A DNA stretch of 64,000 nt from the NCBI GenBank assembly GCA_030447745.1, contig JAUJOH010000003.1, positions 192,486-256,485 of the forward strand, written 5' to 3'. The translations under genes and the position numbers were made by a program. The notes under the pieces are model-generated. The model ran no database searches. It was given only the letters and a program-made list of their open reading frames with translations, and was not told the DNA's origin. Source of the DNA: Chloroflexota bacterium. GTDB lineage: Bacteria > Chloroflexota > Limnocylindria > Limnocylindrales > CSP1-4. Below, in pieces: positions 44,179-52,713 of the stretch (its first letter is position 1; each line of letters begins with the position of its first letter).

Positions 44179-44250
44179 CTACTTCGACTTGGACCCCGTG
44201 CCGCCCTTGGTCTGCTTCGGCTTCTTCGGGGTCTTGGCCTTCTTGTCCAT
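44179..44250 (-). CDS. Lys-rich 23-residue microprotein
   Basis: A minus-strand ORF (ATG 44248-44250, TAG 44179-44181) encodes MDKKAKTPKKPKQ followed by TKGGTGSKSK. A clean GGAGGATCACG ribosome-binding site precedes the ATG. The product is almost entirely Lys, Thr, Pro and Gly, so it is likely disordered and nucleic-acid or polyanion binding (inference). By recall, short Lys/Pro-rich peptides of this kind recur in Chloroflexota and Actinobacteria, but the function is unknown. Confidence 0.6.
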   Translation of the reverse strand: MDKKAKTPKKPKQTKGGTGSKSK

Positions 44251-44356
44251 CGTGATCCTCCAGGCGACCAGACAACGGGCGGCGGCGGCAACGTCCGGCG
44301 CGTCCTCCGCTGCCTGACCACAGACTACCGCGCCGATCAGGCAGGAAGCTCGGCGC

Positions 44357-44545
44357 TCATAGCTCGAGCCTCACGATCGGGCGGGCGGGCGTCGTCCGGT
44401 TGATCCGGCGCCGCTCGACGACCTCGAAGCCGGCCCGCTCGAACATCGCCAGCGTGCCCTTGTAGGCCTGCGCGGACGGGATCCGGTCACCGGCCGTGTC
44501 GGCCGGATACGCCTCGAGCGTCGTCGCGCCGTTCGCTTGGGCTGC
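44357..44545 (-). pseudogene. GNAT acetyltransferase C-terminal remnant
   Basis: The frame ending in TGA 44357-44359 reads GATTLEAYPADTAGDRIPSA, QAYKGTLAMFERAGFEVVER and INRTTPARPIVRLEL. The Y-x-G-x-x-x-M-F-x-x-x-G-F pattern is the typical last third of a GNAT fold. The AcCoA-binding first two thirds are absent. The upstream limit is close to the inositol phosphatase stop. Codon bias is like the surroundings, so the loss looks recent. Confidence 0.65.
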
Positions 44546-44561
44546 CGGGGGCGGTGCCGGC

Positions 44562-45386
44562 CTAGCGAACGAGCCCCAGCAGCGCCCCGTGGTGCGCGGG
44601 CGGCGCGGCGAGCACGCCGATCGAGCGCGGGCCCCGGCCGACGTCGAACCAGGCTCCGCCGGTCATGTCCGTCACGGTGGCGCCCGCGCGCTCGGCGATG
44701 AACCCCGCCGCGGCGACGTCCCAGGCGGACAGGCCGCCCTGCTGGACGAAGGCATCGAACCGTCCGTTGGCGACGTAGACCAGGGCGAGGGCCGCCGAGC
44801 CCATCGATCGAGGGACGCGGATCGCCTTCCTCACGGCCTGCCCTCGGCGAGCGACCGCGCGGCCCGCCAGCGACAGCGATATCACGAAGTCCGACAGCTT
44901 GTCCTTGTCGCTCGGGACGATCGGGCGGCCGTCGAGCTCGGCCGGACCGCCGGCGGCCGCGGAGAAGGTCTCAAGGCGCGTCGGGTCGTGGATCACGCCG
45001 AGCACCGGCCGGTCGCCCACGAGCAGCGCGATCGAGACGCAGAAGAAGGGGATCCCGTTGGCGTAGTTGATCGTGCCGTCGACGGGGTCGACGACCCACA
45101 CCCGGCCGGCACCCGAGCCCGCGGGCGCCTTGACCGCGGCGTGCTCGCCGGACTCCTCGGCGAGGATCCCGTCGCTCGGGAATGTCTGCCGGATGGCGTC
45201 GAGGATCAGCGTCTCGGACAGGTGGTCGACCTCGGTCACGACGTCGCGGGCGCTCTTGTAGTCGATGCGCTCGACGCGCTCGTACCGGTCCATGAGCAGC
45301 CGTCCGGCCCGCGCTGCGATGTCGATCGCGAAGCCGAGCTCGCGGGACAGCGGGGCCTCCGCCTCAGCGGCGGTCGGGACCGTCAC
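44562..45386 (-). CDS. Inositol monophosphatase family protein
   Basis: A 274-aa lithium-sensitive phosphatase-fold enzyme (IMPase/CysQ family). The metal motifs are ILAEESGEHAAV (E-E), WVVDPVDGTINYANGIPFF (DPVDGT) and GGLSAWDVAAAGFIAERAG (WD). It dephosphorylates inositol phosphate, or a related sugar or nucleotide phosphate such as histidinol phosphate. It starts at GTG 45386, which overlaps the stop of the upstream Zn-ribbon membrane gene (GTGA), so translation is coupled. It is the last complete gene of the minus-strand run. Confidence 0.92.
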   Translation of the reverse strand: MTVPTAAEAEAPLSRELGFAIDIAARAGRLLMDRYERVERIDYKSARDVVTEVDHLSETLILDAIRQTFPSDGILAEESGEHAAVKAPAGSGAGRVWVVDPVDGTINYANGIPFFCVSIALLVGDRPVLGVIHDPTRLETFSAAAGGPAELDGRPIVPSDKDKLSDFVISLSLAGRAVARRGQAVRKAIRVPRSMGSAALALVYVANGRFDAFVQQGGLSAWDVAAAGFIAERAGATVTDMTGGAWFDVGRGPRSIGVLAAPPAHHGALLGLVR

Positions 45387-45862
45387 CGCTGCTGGCAGTC
45401 GACGGCGAGCTCGAGCGGCTCCGCCCCGAACTTCCCGGTGGTCGTCGTGAACCGGCGGTTCTGACCCGGCTCGATCTGGGGCGTGAGCACGATCTCCGAC
45501 GCGCCGATGCCCCGAGTCGCCGCACGCGTCAGGCGGCAGCTCGTCGTCCCCCGCTTCGAGCCGTCGTTCCGGACGTCCAGCGTCACCGCGAGCCCGGGCG
45601 ACGCGGCCGCCACACCGATGACCTGCGCCGTGAACGGACCGATCCCGGACAGCGCGGCGCGCCCGGCGACGGCGAGGACGACGATCGCGAGCAGCAGCGC
45701 CACGAACACGGTGCCGTGGACCTGGCTGGTGGCCGGCTGCTGGAGACCGAGAGGGTTGCACAGCTCGCACAGCGAGACGTCGAGCGGCACCGGGCGCCCG
45801 CATCGAACGCAGGCGTGGGTCGGGTCGGGGGCGCGTTCGGTCGCGCCGCGCGGCGTCGTCAT
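45383..45862 (-). CDS. Zn-ribbon, single-TM protein with extracytoplasmic domain
   Basis: A 159-aa protein. The N-terminal zinc ribbon is CVRCGRPVPLDVSLCELC. One transmembrane helix, VHGTVFVALLLAIVVLAVAG, follows. The outer domain (TLDVRNDGSKRGTTSCRL to NRRFTTTTGKFGAEPLELAVDC) looks like an FxLYD/CARDB-type beta-sandwich. The family is common in Chloroflexota and Actinobacteria and has no known role. ATG 45862 starts the ribbon. The gene sits between the LLM oxidoreductase and the inositol phosphatase and is coupled to the latter. Confidence 0.7.
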   Translation of the reverse strand: MTTPRGATERAPDPTHACVRCGRPVPLDVSLCELCNPLGLQQPATSQVHGTVFVALLLAIVVLAVAGRAALSGIGPFTAQVIGVAAASPGLAVTLDVRNDGSKRGTTSCRLTRAATRGIGASEIVLTPQIEPGQNRRFTTTTGKFGAEPLELAVDCQQR

Positions 45863-45939
45863 GTCGGCACGGCGATGGTGCCACGAGCCGGCCGATCGAG
45901 CCGCCGGAACCGGGACGCCCTTCCTAGCGCTCGGCGGCT

Positions 45940-46788
45940 CTAGCGCTCGGCGGCCGCCACCAGCGCATCGATATCGGCCGTCGTCCGCGCCGTGACCACG
46001 ACACCGGTCGCACCGCGCGCCCGCCAGCGATCGACCTCGGCGCGTGGCTCGTTGGCCCACGGCGTGCCGACGATCGAGTCGACGCCGGACTGCCCGTCCT
46101 CGAACCCGACGACGATCGTCCCGAGCTCGCGGCCGGCCGCTGCGCATGCCTCGCGGTAGACGGGCAGCAGTCGATCGAGGAGGTCGGAGCGGGTCGTCCA
46201 GCCGTCCCCGATCCGCGCCGCCAGCCGTGCCCCGCCCGGTGACTGGCCGCCGATCACGATCGGCGGCGTCGGGCGCGGCGCCGGGCGCACCGCCGCACGC
46301 CGCAACGGGTAATACGGTGACGGGCGGTCAGCCGGCTCGCCGGTCCACAGGGCGCGCATGACGGCGACCGCTTCCTCGAGACGGCGCACGCGTTCCGGGA
46401 TGTCCGGAAAGGGGATGCCGAGCGCCTCGTGCTCGACGGGGTGGCCGCCGATCCCGAGACCGATCACCACCCGGCCCGGTGCGGCCTCGGCGAGCGTGGC
46501 GGCCATCCTGGCCAAGACCGCCGGATGCCGGTTCATGACGTTGGCGACGAACGGTCCGACGGTGACGCGGCTCGTGGCGGCGGCGGCGAGGGTCAGCGTG
46601 GTCCACGCCTCGAGGACGGGCTTCGGCGGTCCGGCGCGGACCATGAAATGGTCCCAGCACCAGACGCCCGCGTAACCCGCCGCGTCGAGCCGGCGCGCAC
46701 TCTCGATCCACCAGCGAAGCGGCACCGCGATCGGTCCAAGAACGACGCCGATCGGCAGCCGCGTCGCATCCGGCTCGGGCTCGGTCAC
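45940..46788 (-). CDS. LLM-class (F420-type) oxidoreductase
   Basis: A 282-aa luciferase-like monooxygenase-family enzyme. Diagnostic stretches are IGVVLGPIAVPLRWW, ARRLDAAGYAGVWCWDHFMV, VGPFVANVMNRHPAVLARMAATL, GRVVIGLGIGGHPVEHEALG and IVIGGQSPGGARLAARIGDGW. These fit the short F420-dependent LLM group. Substrate unknown. It starts 29 bp after the mtnP stop and is probably in the same transcript. Together with 26309-27298 and 51788-52713 it shows that the host uses F420. Confidence 0.9.
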   Translation of the reverse strand: MTEPEPDATRLPIGVVLGPIAVPLRWWIESARRLDAAGYAGVWCWDHFMVRAGPPKPVLEAWTTLTLAAAATSRVTVGPFVANVMNRHPAVLARMAATLAEAAPGRVVIGLGIGGHPVEHEALGIPFPDIPERVRRLEEAVAVMRALWTGEPADRPSPYYPLRRAAVRPAPRPTPPIVIGGQSPGGARLAARIGDGWTTRSDLLDRLLPVYREACAAAGRELGTIVVGFEDGQSGVDSIVGTPWANEPRAEVDRWRARGATGVVVTARTTADIDALVAAAER

Positions 46789-46817
46789 CCCGCGACGCCC
46801 GCGCAGCGCCGGTCCGC

Positions 46818-47669
46818 CTACAGGCCCGTCTCGAACAGCCGGATGTCCTCCGGCGACACGGCGTGGCCGTCACCGCGCGTCGGGTCGAGCGCCCCGCGCG
46901 CGCCGAGCGCGTCGAGATCGGCCGGAAAGCGCCCGATCATGTCGAGCACGACCTGCTGGATGCGGGCGGCATTCTGCTGGAACACCTCAAACACGCTCTG
47001 GGCGTTGACCGCCTCGGTGCCCTCGTGGACGCCGGCGTCGTAATCGGTGATCAGCGCGATGTTGACGACCGCCATGCCGAGCTCGCGACACAGGTACGCC
47101 TCCGGGTACTGGGTCATCGAGATGACCTCCCAGCCGGCGTCGCTGAACCACTTCGACTCGGACTTGGTGGAGAAGCGCGGGCCCTCGATGATCACGATGG
47201 TTCCCCGCTCGTGCATCGGGATGTCGTGCTCTCGGATGACCTCGGCAGCGATGCGCCGCAGCTCCGGGTGGTAGATGTCCGCCGCGCTGACGTGCGTCAC
47301 GACTGGACCGTCGAAGAAGGTGTGCGGGCGCGATGTCGTCCGATCGACGAACTGGTCGCACAGGACGAAGTCGCCCGGCTTGACGTGGGGCTGGAGCGAC
47401 CCGGCGGCGCACGGCGAGATGACGGCCTTGACGCCGAGCGAGCGCATCGCCCAGACGTTGGCGCGGTAGTTGATCCGATGCGGCGGGATGGTGTGCCGGC
47501 GGCCGTGGCGGGGCAGGAACGCCACGGCCCGCCCGCCGACCTCGGCGAGGAAGAAGCTGTCCGACGGCGGCCCGTACGGCGTGTCCACCTTGATCTCGCG
47601 GACATCGTCGAGGAGCGAGTAGAACCCGGAGCCCCCGAAGACGCCGATCTCCGCCCGGTCAGCCGCCAC
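46818..47669 (-). CDS. mtnP: S-methyl-5'-thioadenosine phosphorylase / PNP family
   Basis: A 283-aa MTAP/PNP-family phosphorylase. Signature segments are IGVFGGSGFYSLLDDV, the phosphate-binding FLPRHGRRHTIPPHRINYRAN, SPCAAGSLQPHVKPGDFVLCDQFVDRT, VIIEGPRFSTKSE, and MTQYPEAYLCRELGMAVVNIALITDYD. The TQYPE and NIALITDYDAG elements are typical of MTA phosphorylase rather than classic PNP. It splits 5'-methylthioadenosine to adenine and methylthioribose-1-phosphate for methionine salvage. GAGGAGG 6 nt before GTG 47669 supports the start. It is divergent from the LiaF-like gene. Confidence 0.93.
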   Translation of the reverse strand: MAADRAEIGVFGGSGFYSLLDDVREIKVDTPYGPPSDSFFLAEVGGRAVAFLPRHGRRHTIPPHRINYRANVWAMRSLGVKAVISPCAAGSLQPHVKPGDFVLCDQFVDRTTSRPHTFFDGPVVTHVSAADIYHPELRRIAAEVIREHDIPMHERGTIVIIEGPRFSTKSESKWFSDAGWEVISMTQYPEAYLCRELGMAVVNIALITDYDAGVHEGTEAVNAQSVFEVFQQNAARIQQVVLDMIGRFPADLDALGARGALDPTRGDGHAVSPEDIRLFETGL

Positions 47670-47847
47670 GTGCCGCCTCCTCGTCCTGCTGGGTTGGCCG
47701 CCGGCCGGGTCCGGCCGAGCGCCGGGATTCTCGCACGCGTCGGGGGACCGGCACACGGTGCGCGACGCCTTCGCGGACGAGGAGCGCGAGGAGCGGCGTT
47801 AGGATGTCGGCGCCGGTCGCCGAGGGCCGGTGACGGGAGGGGCAACG

Positions 47848-48171
47848 ATGACGGAACCGATCGACCAGGAGCGGGCACGGGGCGGCGCGGGCGGCGCGGA
47901 CGGCGCCGGCGGCGCGGGCCGCGCGGACCTGGCCGCCGGCGACCGGTCCTCCACGCCGGACTGGCGGGGCCGTGAGGGCATGCGCCGGACGATCGACGCC
48001 GGGACGGTCGTCTGGGGATTGATCCTCGTTGCCATGGGCGGCTGGTTCTTCCTCGACCAGACCCTGGGACTGCAACTGCCCGACGTCGACTGGGGCCAGC
48101 TGTGGCCGGTGATCCTCATCGTCGTCGGCGACGCGGTGATCCTCCAGGGCATGGGACGCCGGCGGGCGTGA
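47848..48171 (+). CDS. LiaF transmembrane/DUF5668-like membrane protein
   Basis: A 107-aa protein. The N-terminal 45 residues are Gly/Ala/Asp-rich and probably disordered. The C-terminal part holds two short membrane helices, VVWGLILVAMGGWFFLDQTLGL and LWPVILIVVGDAVILQG, the arrangement of the LiaF N-terminal membrane domain (DUF5668). The GGAGGGG ribbon just before ATG 47848 supports the start. The stop TGA overlaps the GTG of the DUF1684 gene, so the two are coupled. It may modulate envelope-stress signalling (inference). Confidence 0.82.
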   Translation: MTEPIDQERARGGAGGADGAGGAGRADLAAGDRSSTPDWRGREGMRRTIDAGTVVWGLILVAMGGWFFLDQTLGLQLPDVDWGQLWPVILIVVGDAVILQGMGRRRA

Positions 48172-48908
48172 CCGGCGGGGGTGCTGCCGAGCGACGAGAG
48201 AGCGTGACGGCCGCCGCCGGCGGCACGGCCGATCGGCTCCCCTTGGCGGATCGCGGCTCCGTGGCCGATGGGCTCGCCCTCGCGGATCGGCTCTCCCTGG
48301 CCGACTGGCGGCGGCGCGTCACCGAGCTCTTCGCGGAGGTCCGGGCGATGGCCGCCGACGATCCGGCACGCGCCCACGCTCGGTGGCGCGAGGTCCGCGA
48401 CCACCTGTTCCGCGCCCATCCGCAGTCGCCGGTGCCGGTCGATCGCCGCGCGACATTTCGCGGGAAGTACTGGCCGTACGATCCGGCCGTCCGGTTCGCC
48501 GCCGCCGTTGAGCCGGCGCATGCGCCTGCCGCCGGGGCGCTCGCGCCGGCGCTCTCGAACAGCGGCAGCGAGATGCTCGCCTTCACCGCGATCGGGGCGG
48601 TCACGATCCCGTTCTCCACCGGCGAGCGGCGGCTGTCGGTGTTCTGGATGGAGGGCTACTCGGGTGGCCTCTTCCTGCCGTTCCGAGACGCGACGAACGG
48701 CACCGAGACCTACGGCGCCGGGCGTTACCTGCTCGACACCGCGAAGGGAGCCGACCTCGGTGGTGACCCGGAGCGCGGCACGCTCATCCTGGACTTCAAC
48801 TTCGCCTTTCAGCCGTCGTGCGCGTTCGACCCTCGCTGGGCCTGCCCGCTGGCCCCGCCGGAGAACCGGCTCGACGTCGAGGTGCGAGCGGGCGAGCGGC
48901 TGGCGTGA
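48168..48908 (+). CDS. DUF1684 domain protein
   Basis: A 246-aa protein. Family motifs are clear: SVFWMEGYSGGLFLPFRDATNGTETYGAGRYLLDT, then LILDFNFAFQPSCAFDPRWACPLAPPENRL and the final VRAGERLA. Upstream, FRGKYWPYDPAVRF and ATGAVTIPF-like stretches also match. The biochemical function is unknown. A repeated Ala/Asp/Arg segment (ADRLPLADRGSVADGLALAD) at the N-terminus is low complexity and variable. GTG 48168 overlaps the upstream stop (GTGA); GTG 48204 is the alternative. The stop overlaps the next GTG. Confidence 0.88.
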   Translation: MTGGGAAERRESVTAAAGGTADRLPLADRGSVADGLALADRLSLADWRRRVTELFAEVRAMAADDPARAHARWREVRDHLFRAHPQSPVPVDRRATFRGKYWPYDPAVRFAAAVEPAHAPAAGALAPALSNSGSEMLAFTAIGAVTIPFSTGERRLSVFWMEGYSGGLFLPFRDATNGTETYGAGRYLLDTAKGADLGGDPERGTLILDFNFAFQPSCAFDPRWACPLAPPENRLDVEVRAGERLA

Positions 48909-49453
48909 CGCTGCCCGCGTGGACGGTGCGCCGCGCGCTCCCAGAGGATGCGCGGGCCATCGCGGAAGCGCATGTCGCTTCGTGGCGGGACGCGTACGAC
49001 GGAATCGTTCCCCGAGCGGTCCTCGATCGGCTGTCGGTGGAGCGGCGGGCGGCATTCTGGCGCGAGACCCTCGGTGACGCGGGCGGGGTCGACGTGCAAG
49101 TCGCGGACCTCGCCGGCGCGGTCGCCGGCTTCGTGTCGGCCGGTCCGGCGCGCGACGAGGACCTGCCGCCGCACACGGGCGAGATCCATGCCATCTACCT
49201 GAAGCGCGAGGCATGGAGCCAGGGGATCGGCCGCGAGCTGTTGCGGGCTGCGGACGCGGACCTCCACCGGCGCGGCTTCGGGGCGGCCGTGCTGTGGGTG
49301 CTCGCGGACAACGAGCGAGGTCGGCGCTTCTACGAGCGCCAGGGCTGGCTCCCCGACGGGGCCACGCGGGATCTCGACTTCGACGGCACCCATGTGGAGG
49401 AGCTCCGGTACCGGCGGCCCGCGGTGGAGCGGCCGCGCGCGCTTGGCGGCTGA
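48905..49453 (+). CDS. GNAT family N-acetyltransferase
   Basis: A 182-aa acetyltransferase. Motif B/A features are WTVRRALPEDARAIAEAHVASWRDAY at the start, EIHAIYLKREAWSQGIGRELL (the AcCoA-binding Q-x-x-G-x-G/A element) and VLWVLADNERGRRFYERQGWLPDG. The general fold is well supported; the acceptor substrate is unknown. GTG 48905 overlaps the DUF1684 stop (GTGA), completing a three-gene coupled cluster 47848-49453. The C-terminal 20 residues are Arg-rich. Confidence 0.9.
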   Translation: MTLPAWTVRRALPEDARAIAEAHVASWRDAYDGIVPRAVLDRLSVERRAAFWRETLGDAGGVDVQVADLAGAVAGFVSAGPARDEDLPPHTGEIHAIYLKREAWSQGIGRELLRAADADLHRRGFGAAVLWVLADNERGRRFYERQGWLPDGATRDLDFDGTHVEELRYRRPAVERPRALGG

Positions 49454-49935
49454 CGGTCACGACGTTCCCGGCTGGCGCCCGGCGGCCCCTTCATCCCCTC
49501 TCCGGACGCCCGCTCGTGCGCGCTCGCGGCGACCCAGCGCCGGTCGAGCGGTCTTCGGGATCGGCACGCCGAGCGCCGCAAATTCCCGGCCAGCATGCAG
49601 TCCTCCTCGGTCGGGCGAGTCGAGGCCACCGATGCTCCGCCGGACTGCAAGGTCCTCCGATTCGGCGGTGCGCGCTCACGCGCCCGCATCGCCACGCGTG
49701 GGGATGCCCGATCGTGGCCTCACGAGCGACGCGCAGATGTCCTACGAGTCCGTTGGCGAATAGGTGGCCACGTTGAGGCCGGGCCCAGCGCTTACCAGTC
49801 TCCCGGTGCATGGCTGACGACCAGCAGGAGCGAGCACGCCGGCGCGACTGCGAGTGGCCACGGCGGCCGGGCAGGTCGCGCTCGCCCCTCGGCGACTGAC
49901 CATCCGGATCGCGGCGCCTCCCGTACGATCCCGGG
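49454..49935. other. Intergenic region, small minus-strand ORF possible
   Basis: About 480 bp. The only notable sequence is a strong GAGGAGG five bases before a minus-strand ATG at 49596. It opens an 88-codon ORF that runs back to 49330 and overlaps the GNAT gene, with poor residue composition (many Arg and Ser). No confident gene or promoter was seen. Confidence 0.35.
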
Positions 49936-50376
49936 ATGATCCCCGCCGCTCGACCGCGACCACTCGCCGATCGCGTTCGCGCCTTCCTCGAGCCGCCGCG
50001 CTTCGCCTCGCTGGCGACGATCGACCCAGACGGCGCGCCCCGCCAGTCCGTGGTCTGGTACCTGCTCGAGGGGGACACGCTCGTCGTCAACAGCAAGGTC
50101 GGGCGGCGGTGGCCGGCAAACCTCGTGCGCGACCGTCGCGCCGCCGTCTCGGTCATCGACGTCGAGGACGGCTACCGGTGGCTCGGGCTGACCTGTCGCG
50201 CCGAGGTCGTCGACGACCCCGACCAGGCGCTCGCTGACATCTCCGCGATGGCGCGCCGCTACCACGCCGACGAGCCGGAACGCGCGGAGCGCCTGATCGA
50301 GCGCACGTTCCGCCCGCAGCGGCGGATCAGCTTCCGGCTCCACGTCGAAGACCTCCACGACCACCTCGACGACTGA
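49936..50376 (+). CDS. PPOX-class F420/flavin-binding split-barrel protein
   Basis: A 146-aa protein of the pyridoxamine-phosphate-oxidase-like superfamily. The start FASLATIDPDGAPRQSVVWY is characteristic of the F420-binding subgroup. VVNSKVGRRWPANLVRDRRAAVSVID and RWLGLTCRAEVVDDP complete the fold. It probably uses F420 or a flavin for a redox reaction, although the substrate is unknown. It converges with the M48 gene, and both stop codons sit inside a hairpin. The start ATG 49936 begins the family sequence. Confidence 0.85.
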   Translation: MIPAARPRPLADRVRAFLEPPRFASLATIDPDGAPRQSVVWYLLEGDTLVVNSKVGRRWPANLVRDRRAAVSVIDVEDGYRWLGLTCRAEVVDDPDQALADISAMARRYHADEPERAERLIERTFRPQRRISFRLHVEDLHDHLDD

Positions 50377-50408
50377 GGCCGCCCGGTCGACGCCCGACCG
50401 GGCCTCAG
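50373..50408. terminator. Bidirectional hairpin holding both stop codons
   Basis: The outer arms CTGAG / CTCAG and inner arms GCCCGGTCG / CGACCGGGC form a long hairpin from 50373 to 50408. The plus-strand TGA (50374-50376) and the minus-strand TGA (50405-50407) lie in its outer arms. Confidence 0.75.
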
Positions 50409-51649
50409 TGGCCGACGGCCGCCAGGTACTCGTCCACGAGCCGCCGGCCGATCGGCTCGCGGAACCGCTCGAGCTCGGCGTCGATGGCGGCCGACTCGCC
50501 GTCCGAGAGGACGACGGCCGGCGGCCGGTCCGGGCGCGACTGCAGGAGCTCGATCCGGTAGAGAGTCGGCGGATGCGAGTCGTCGAGGGCGGATCCCTCG
50601 AGGCGCTCGACCCGCCTGATGCGCTCGATCTCGCGCGCCGGCATCGAGCGGACCTTGCGGACGATCGCATCGATCGGGTCCGGCGTCTCTCCGAGCCAGG
50701 TCATCCTGCTGACCGACTCGCCGGCGTGGAGGCGCTCCATCAGCGCCAGGGCCGCTCGTCGACCGGCGAGCCGGGCGGCGAGCGCGTCCGCGTAGTACTC
50801 AGCCCGCTGTCCATCACGGAACAGCAGCAACAGGATGGCGTACAGAAGCGCCAGCACGGCTCGCGCCATGCCGAGCTGGACGACGCGGAATGGCAGCTTG
50901 AAGAGGCCGACGATTCCCTCCTCGGACGGCATCAGATCGTCGGGCTCCAGCACCTCGAACAGCTGAGCCCCGGACGTGACGGCCGCCACCACGAAGCTCT
51001 TCCGACCCGCGTCGCCGTTGACCGAGTGTCCGAGCTCGTGTCCGAGGAGTGCGACGCGCTCCTGCCGCTCGAGCGCGAGGAACAGCGGCAATCCCAGGAA
51101 CAGGATCCTCTGCCGCCGCCAGCCGGCCGTCGAATAGCCCGCGTTGTACTCCGGCGTGATGACCACCCCGTGAACGGGCCCGGCCCGGACCGCGCGGGCC
51201 ACACGCTCGAGAAGCGCGAACAGCCGGGGCAGCTCGTGGCGTCGGAGGACGGGATCCTCGAGAGCAGGCAGTCGCGGCCGCATGACCCACGCCAGGCCAA
51301 GCAACAGCACCCCGAAGAGCACCCCGAAGAAGTTCGCGCCGCGGAGGTTCGTCAGGGTCACGATCCCGAGCCACGCGAAGAAGAGCGTGAGGGCGTACAC
51401 GGCTGCTGCCAGCGCGACCGCGGCGACGGTGGCGAGCCCCGGCACCGGCCGCTCGACGGTCTGGCGTCGAAGCTGCTCGTACAGGCCGCGGCCGAGACGC
51501 CGGCCCAGCTGGACGCGGATCCGGCCGACGGCTCCGTCCGGGGCGCGGGGCCGCGCCGGCTTGAGGTTCCAGCCGCACGCGGCGCACCACGGCGTGTAAC
51601 CGGGATCGACCTCGACGGCACGCCCGCAACCCCCGCACGCAACCGCCAC
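50405..51649 (-). CDS. M48 family zinc metalloprotease with N-terminal zinc ribbon
   Basis: A 414-aa integral membrane protease. The N-terminus is a zinc ribbon, CGGCGRAVEVDPGYTPWCAAC. Two membrane helices follow (ATVAAVALAAAVYALTLFFAW and ANFFGVLFGVLLLGLAWVM). The M48 active site is ALLGHELGHSVNGDAG (HELGH), with the third zinc ligand in RAEYYADALAARLAG. A further hydrophobic segment, LALLYAILLLLF, lies in between. The layout matches HtpX-like family proteins in quality control of membrane proteins. GTG 51649 is chosen because the ribbon begins right after; ATG 51739 is in frame. Confidence 0.88.
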   Translation of the reverse strand: MAVACGGCGRAVEVDPGYTPWCAACGWNLKPARPRAPDGAVGRIRVQLGRRLGRGLYEQLRRQTVERPVPGLATVAAVALAAAVYALTLFFAWLGIVTLTNLRGANFFGVLFGVLLLGLAWVMRPRLPALEDPVLRRHELPRLFALLERVARAVRAGPVHGVVITPEYNAGYSTAGWRRQRILFLGLPLFLALERQERVALLGHELGHSVNGDAGRKSFVVAAVTSGAQLFEVLEPDDLMPSEEGIVGLFKLPFRVVQLGMARAVLALLYAILLLLFRDGQRAEYYADALAARLAGRRAALALMERLHAGESVSRMTWLGETPDPIDAIVRKVRSMPAREIERIRRVERLEGSALDDSHPPTLYRIELLQSRPDRPPAVVLSDGESAAIDAELERFREPIGRRLVDEYLAAVGH

Positions 51650-51787
51650 CCGTAGCCCCCATCGCTCGCCGGTCCGGCCGCGACCGCGCGCCCGGCACGA
51701 TACGTCATCGGTCCGGCCGCCGGGTCGTCGCCGGGACATCGCACGAGGTCCTCGGCAGCGACCGTCGCCGCCGGGCAGAATCACCCG

Positions 51788-52713
51788 ATGAGGTTCGGCG
51801 CACAGCTCTGGTCGCAGGGCACCGACTGGCCCGGGTTCCGCGACTCGGCCCTCGCTGCTGAGGCGGCCGGCTGGGACTCGGTCTGGACGTGGGATCACCT
51901 GCTCGCGATCTTCGGGCCGTGGGAGCAGCCGATCCTCGAGGGCTGGACCGCGCTCTCGGGCGTCGCCGCGCTGACGGAGCGGGTCCGGCTCGGGCTGATG
52001 GTCGGCGCCAACACGTTCCGGAACCCGGGCCTGACGGCGAAGCTGGCCACGACGCTCGACCACGTGTCCGGCGGCCGGTGCGTCCTCGGCTTGGCGGTGC
52101 CTGGTTCGAGCGCGAGCATGACGCGCTCGGGATCGCGGAGTGGGGCACGGGCTTCGGCGAGCGGCTGGACCGGCTCGACGAGGCGGTGATGCTCCTCCGG
52201 CGGCTCCTCGACGGCGAACGAGTGACGCACGAGGGCCGCTTCTACACGCTCGACGACGCGCTCTGCGAGCCGCGCCCGCTCCAGCCCCACCTACCGATCC
52301 TCGTGGGCGGCTCCGGACCGAAGAAGACCCTCCGGACCGTGGCGGCGCGCGCGGATGCGTGGAACACCGCCGGGTTCGAGGACGAGGTCCGGACGAAGCT
52401 CGCGAACCTCGATCGGCACTGCGAGGAGGTCGGGCGCGACCGGGCCGAGATCGAGCTGACGCTCAGCTTCCCGATCGTCATCCGCGACGACCGCGCGGCG
52501 GCGGAGGCGAGGTTCGGCGAGCTGCTCGCCCACAACGGTACGCCGGACGCCGGCAACGTGCCGAACCTGCTCGGCTCGCCGGCGGACGTTGCGGCCGCAA
52601 TCGCGCCGTATCGGGACATGGGCTTCGAGACGGTCATCGTCCGGCTCCCCGCGCCGTTCGACCGCGAGACGATCGAGCGGATCGGCGAGGTCCGCGATGC
52701 CCTGGGCGGCTGA
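51788..52713 (+). CDS. LLM-class F420-dependent oxidoreductase, one apparent frameshift
   Basis: The first third, MRFGAQLWSQGTDWPGFRDS to GLMVGANTFRNPGLTAKLAT, is in one frame and the rest, GAWFEREHDALGIAEWG to GFETVIVRLPAPFD, in another. One more G at 52093-52094 gives GRCVLGLGGAWFEREHDA and a 308-aa protein. It belongs to the F420-dependent LLM family often seen beside cofD/cofC/cofE. The stop overlaps the cofD start by 17 bp, so the two are probably coupled. Substrate unknown; role as an F420 user is well supported by context. Confidence 0.85.

Noticed and set aside
49330-49596. 88-codon minus-strand ORF with a strong GAGGAGG site
   Set aside because: It is antisense to the GNAT gene over half its length and very Arg/Ser-rich. 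The ribosome-binding site alone is not enough.
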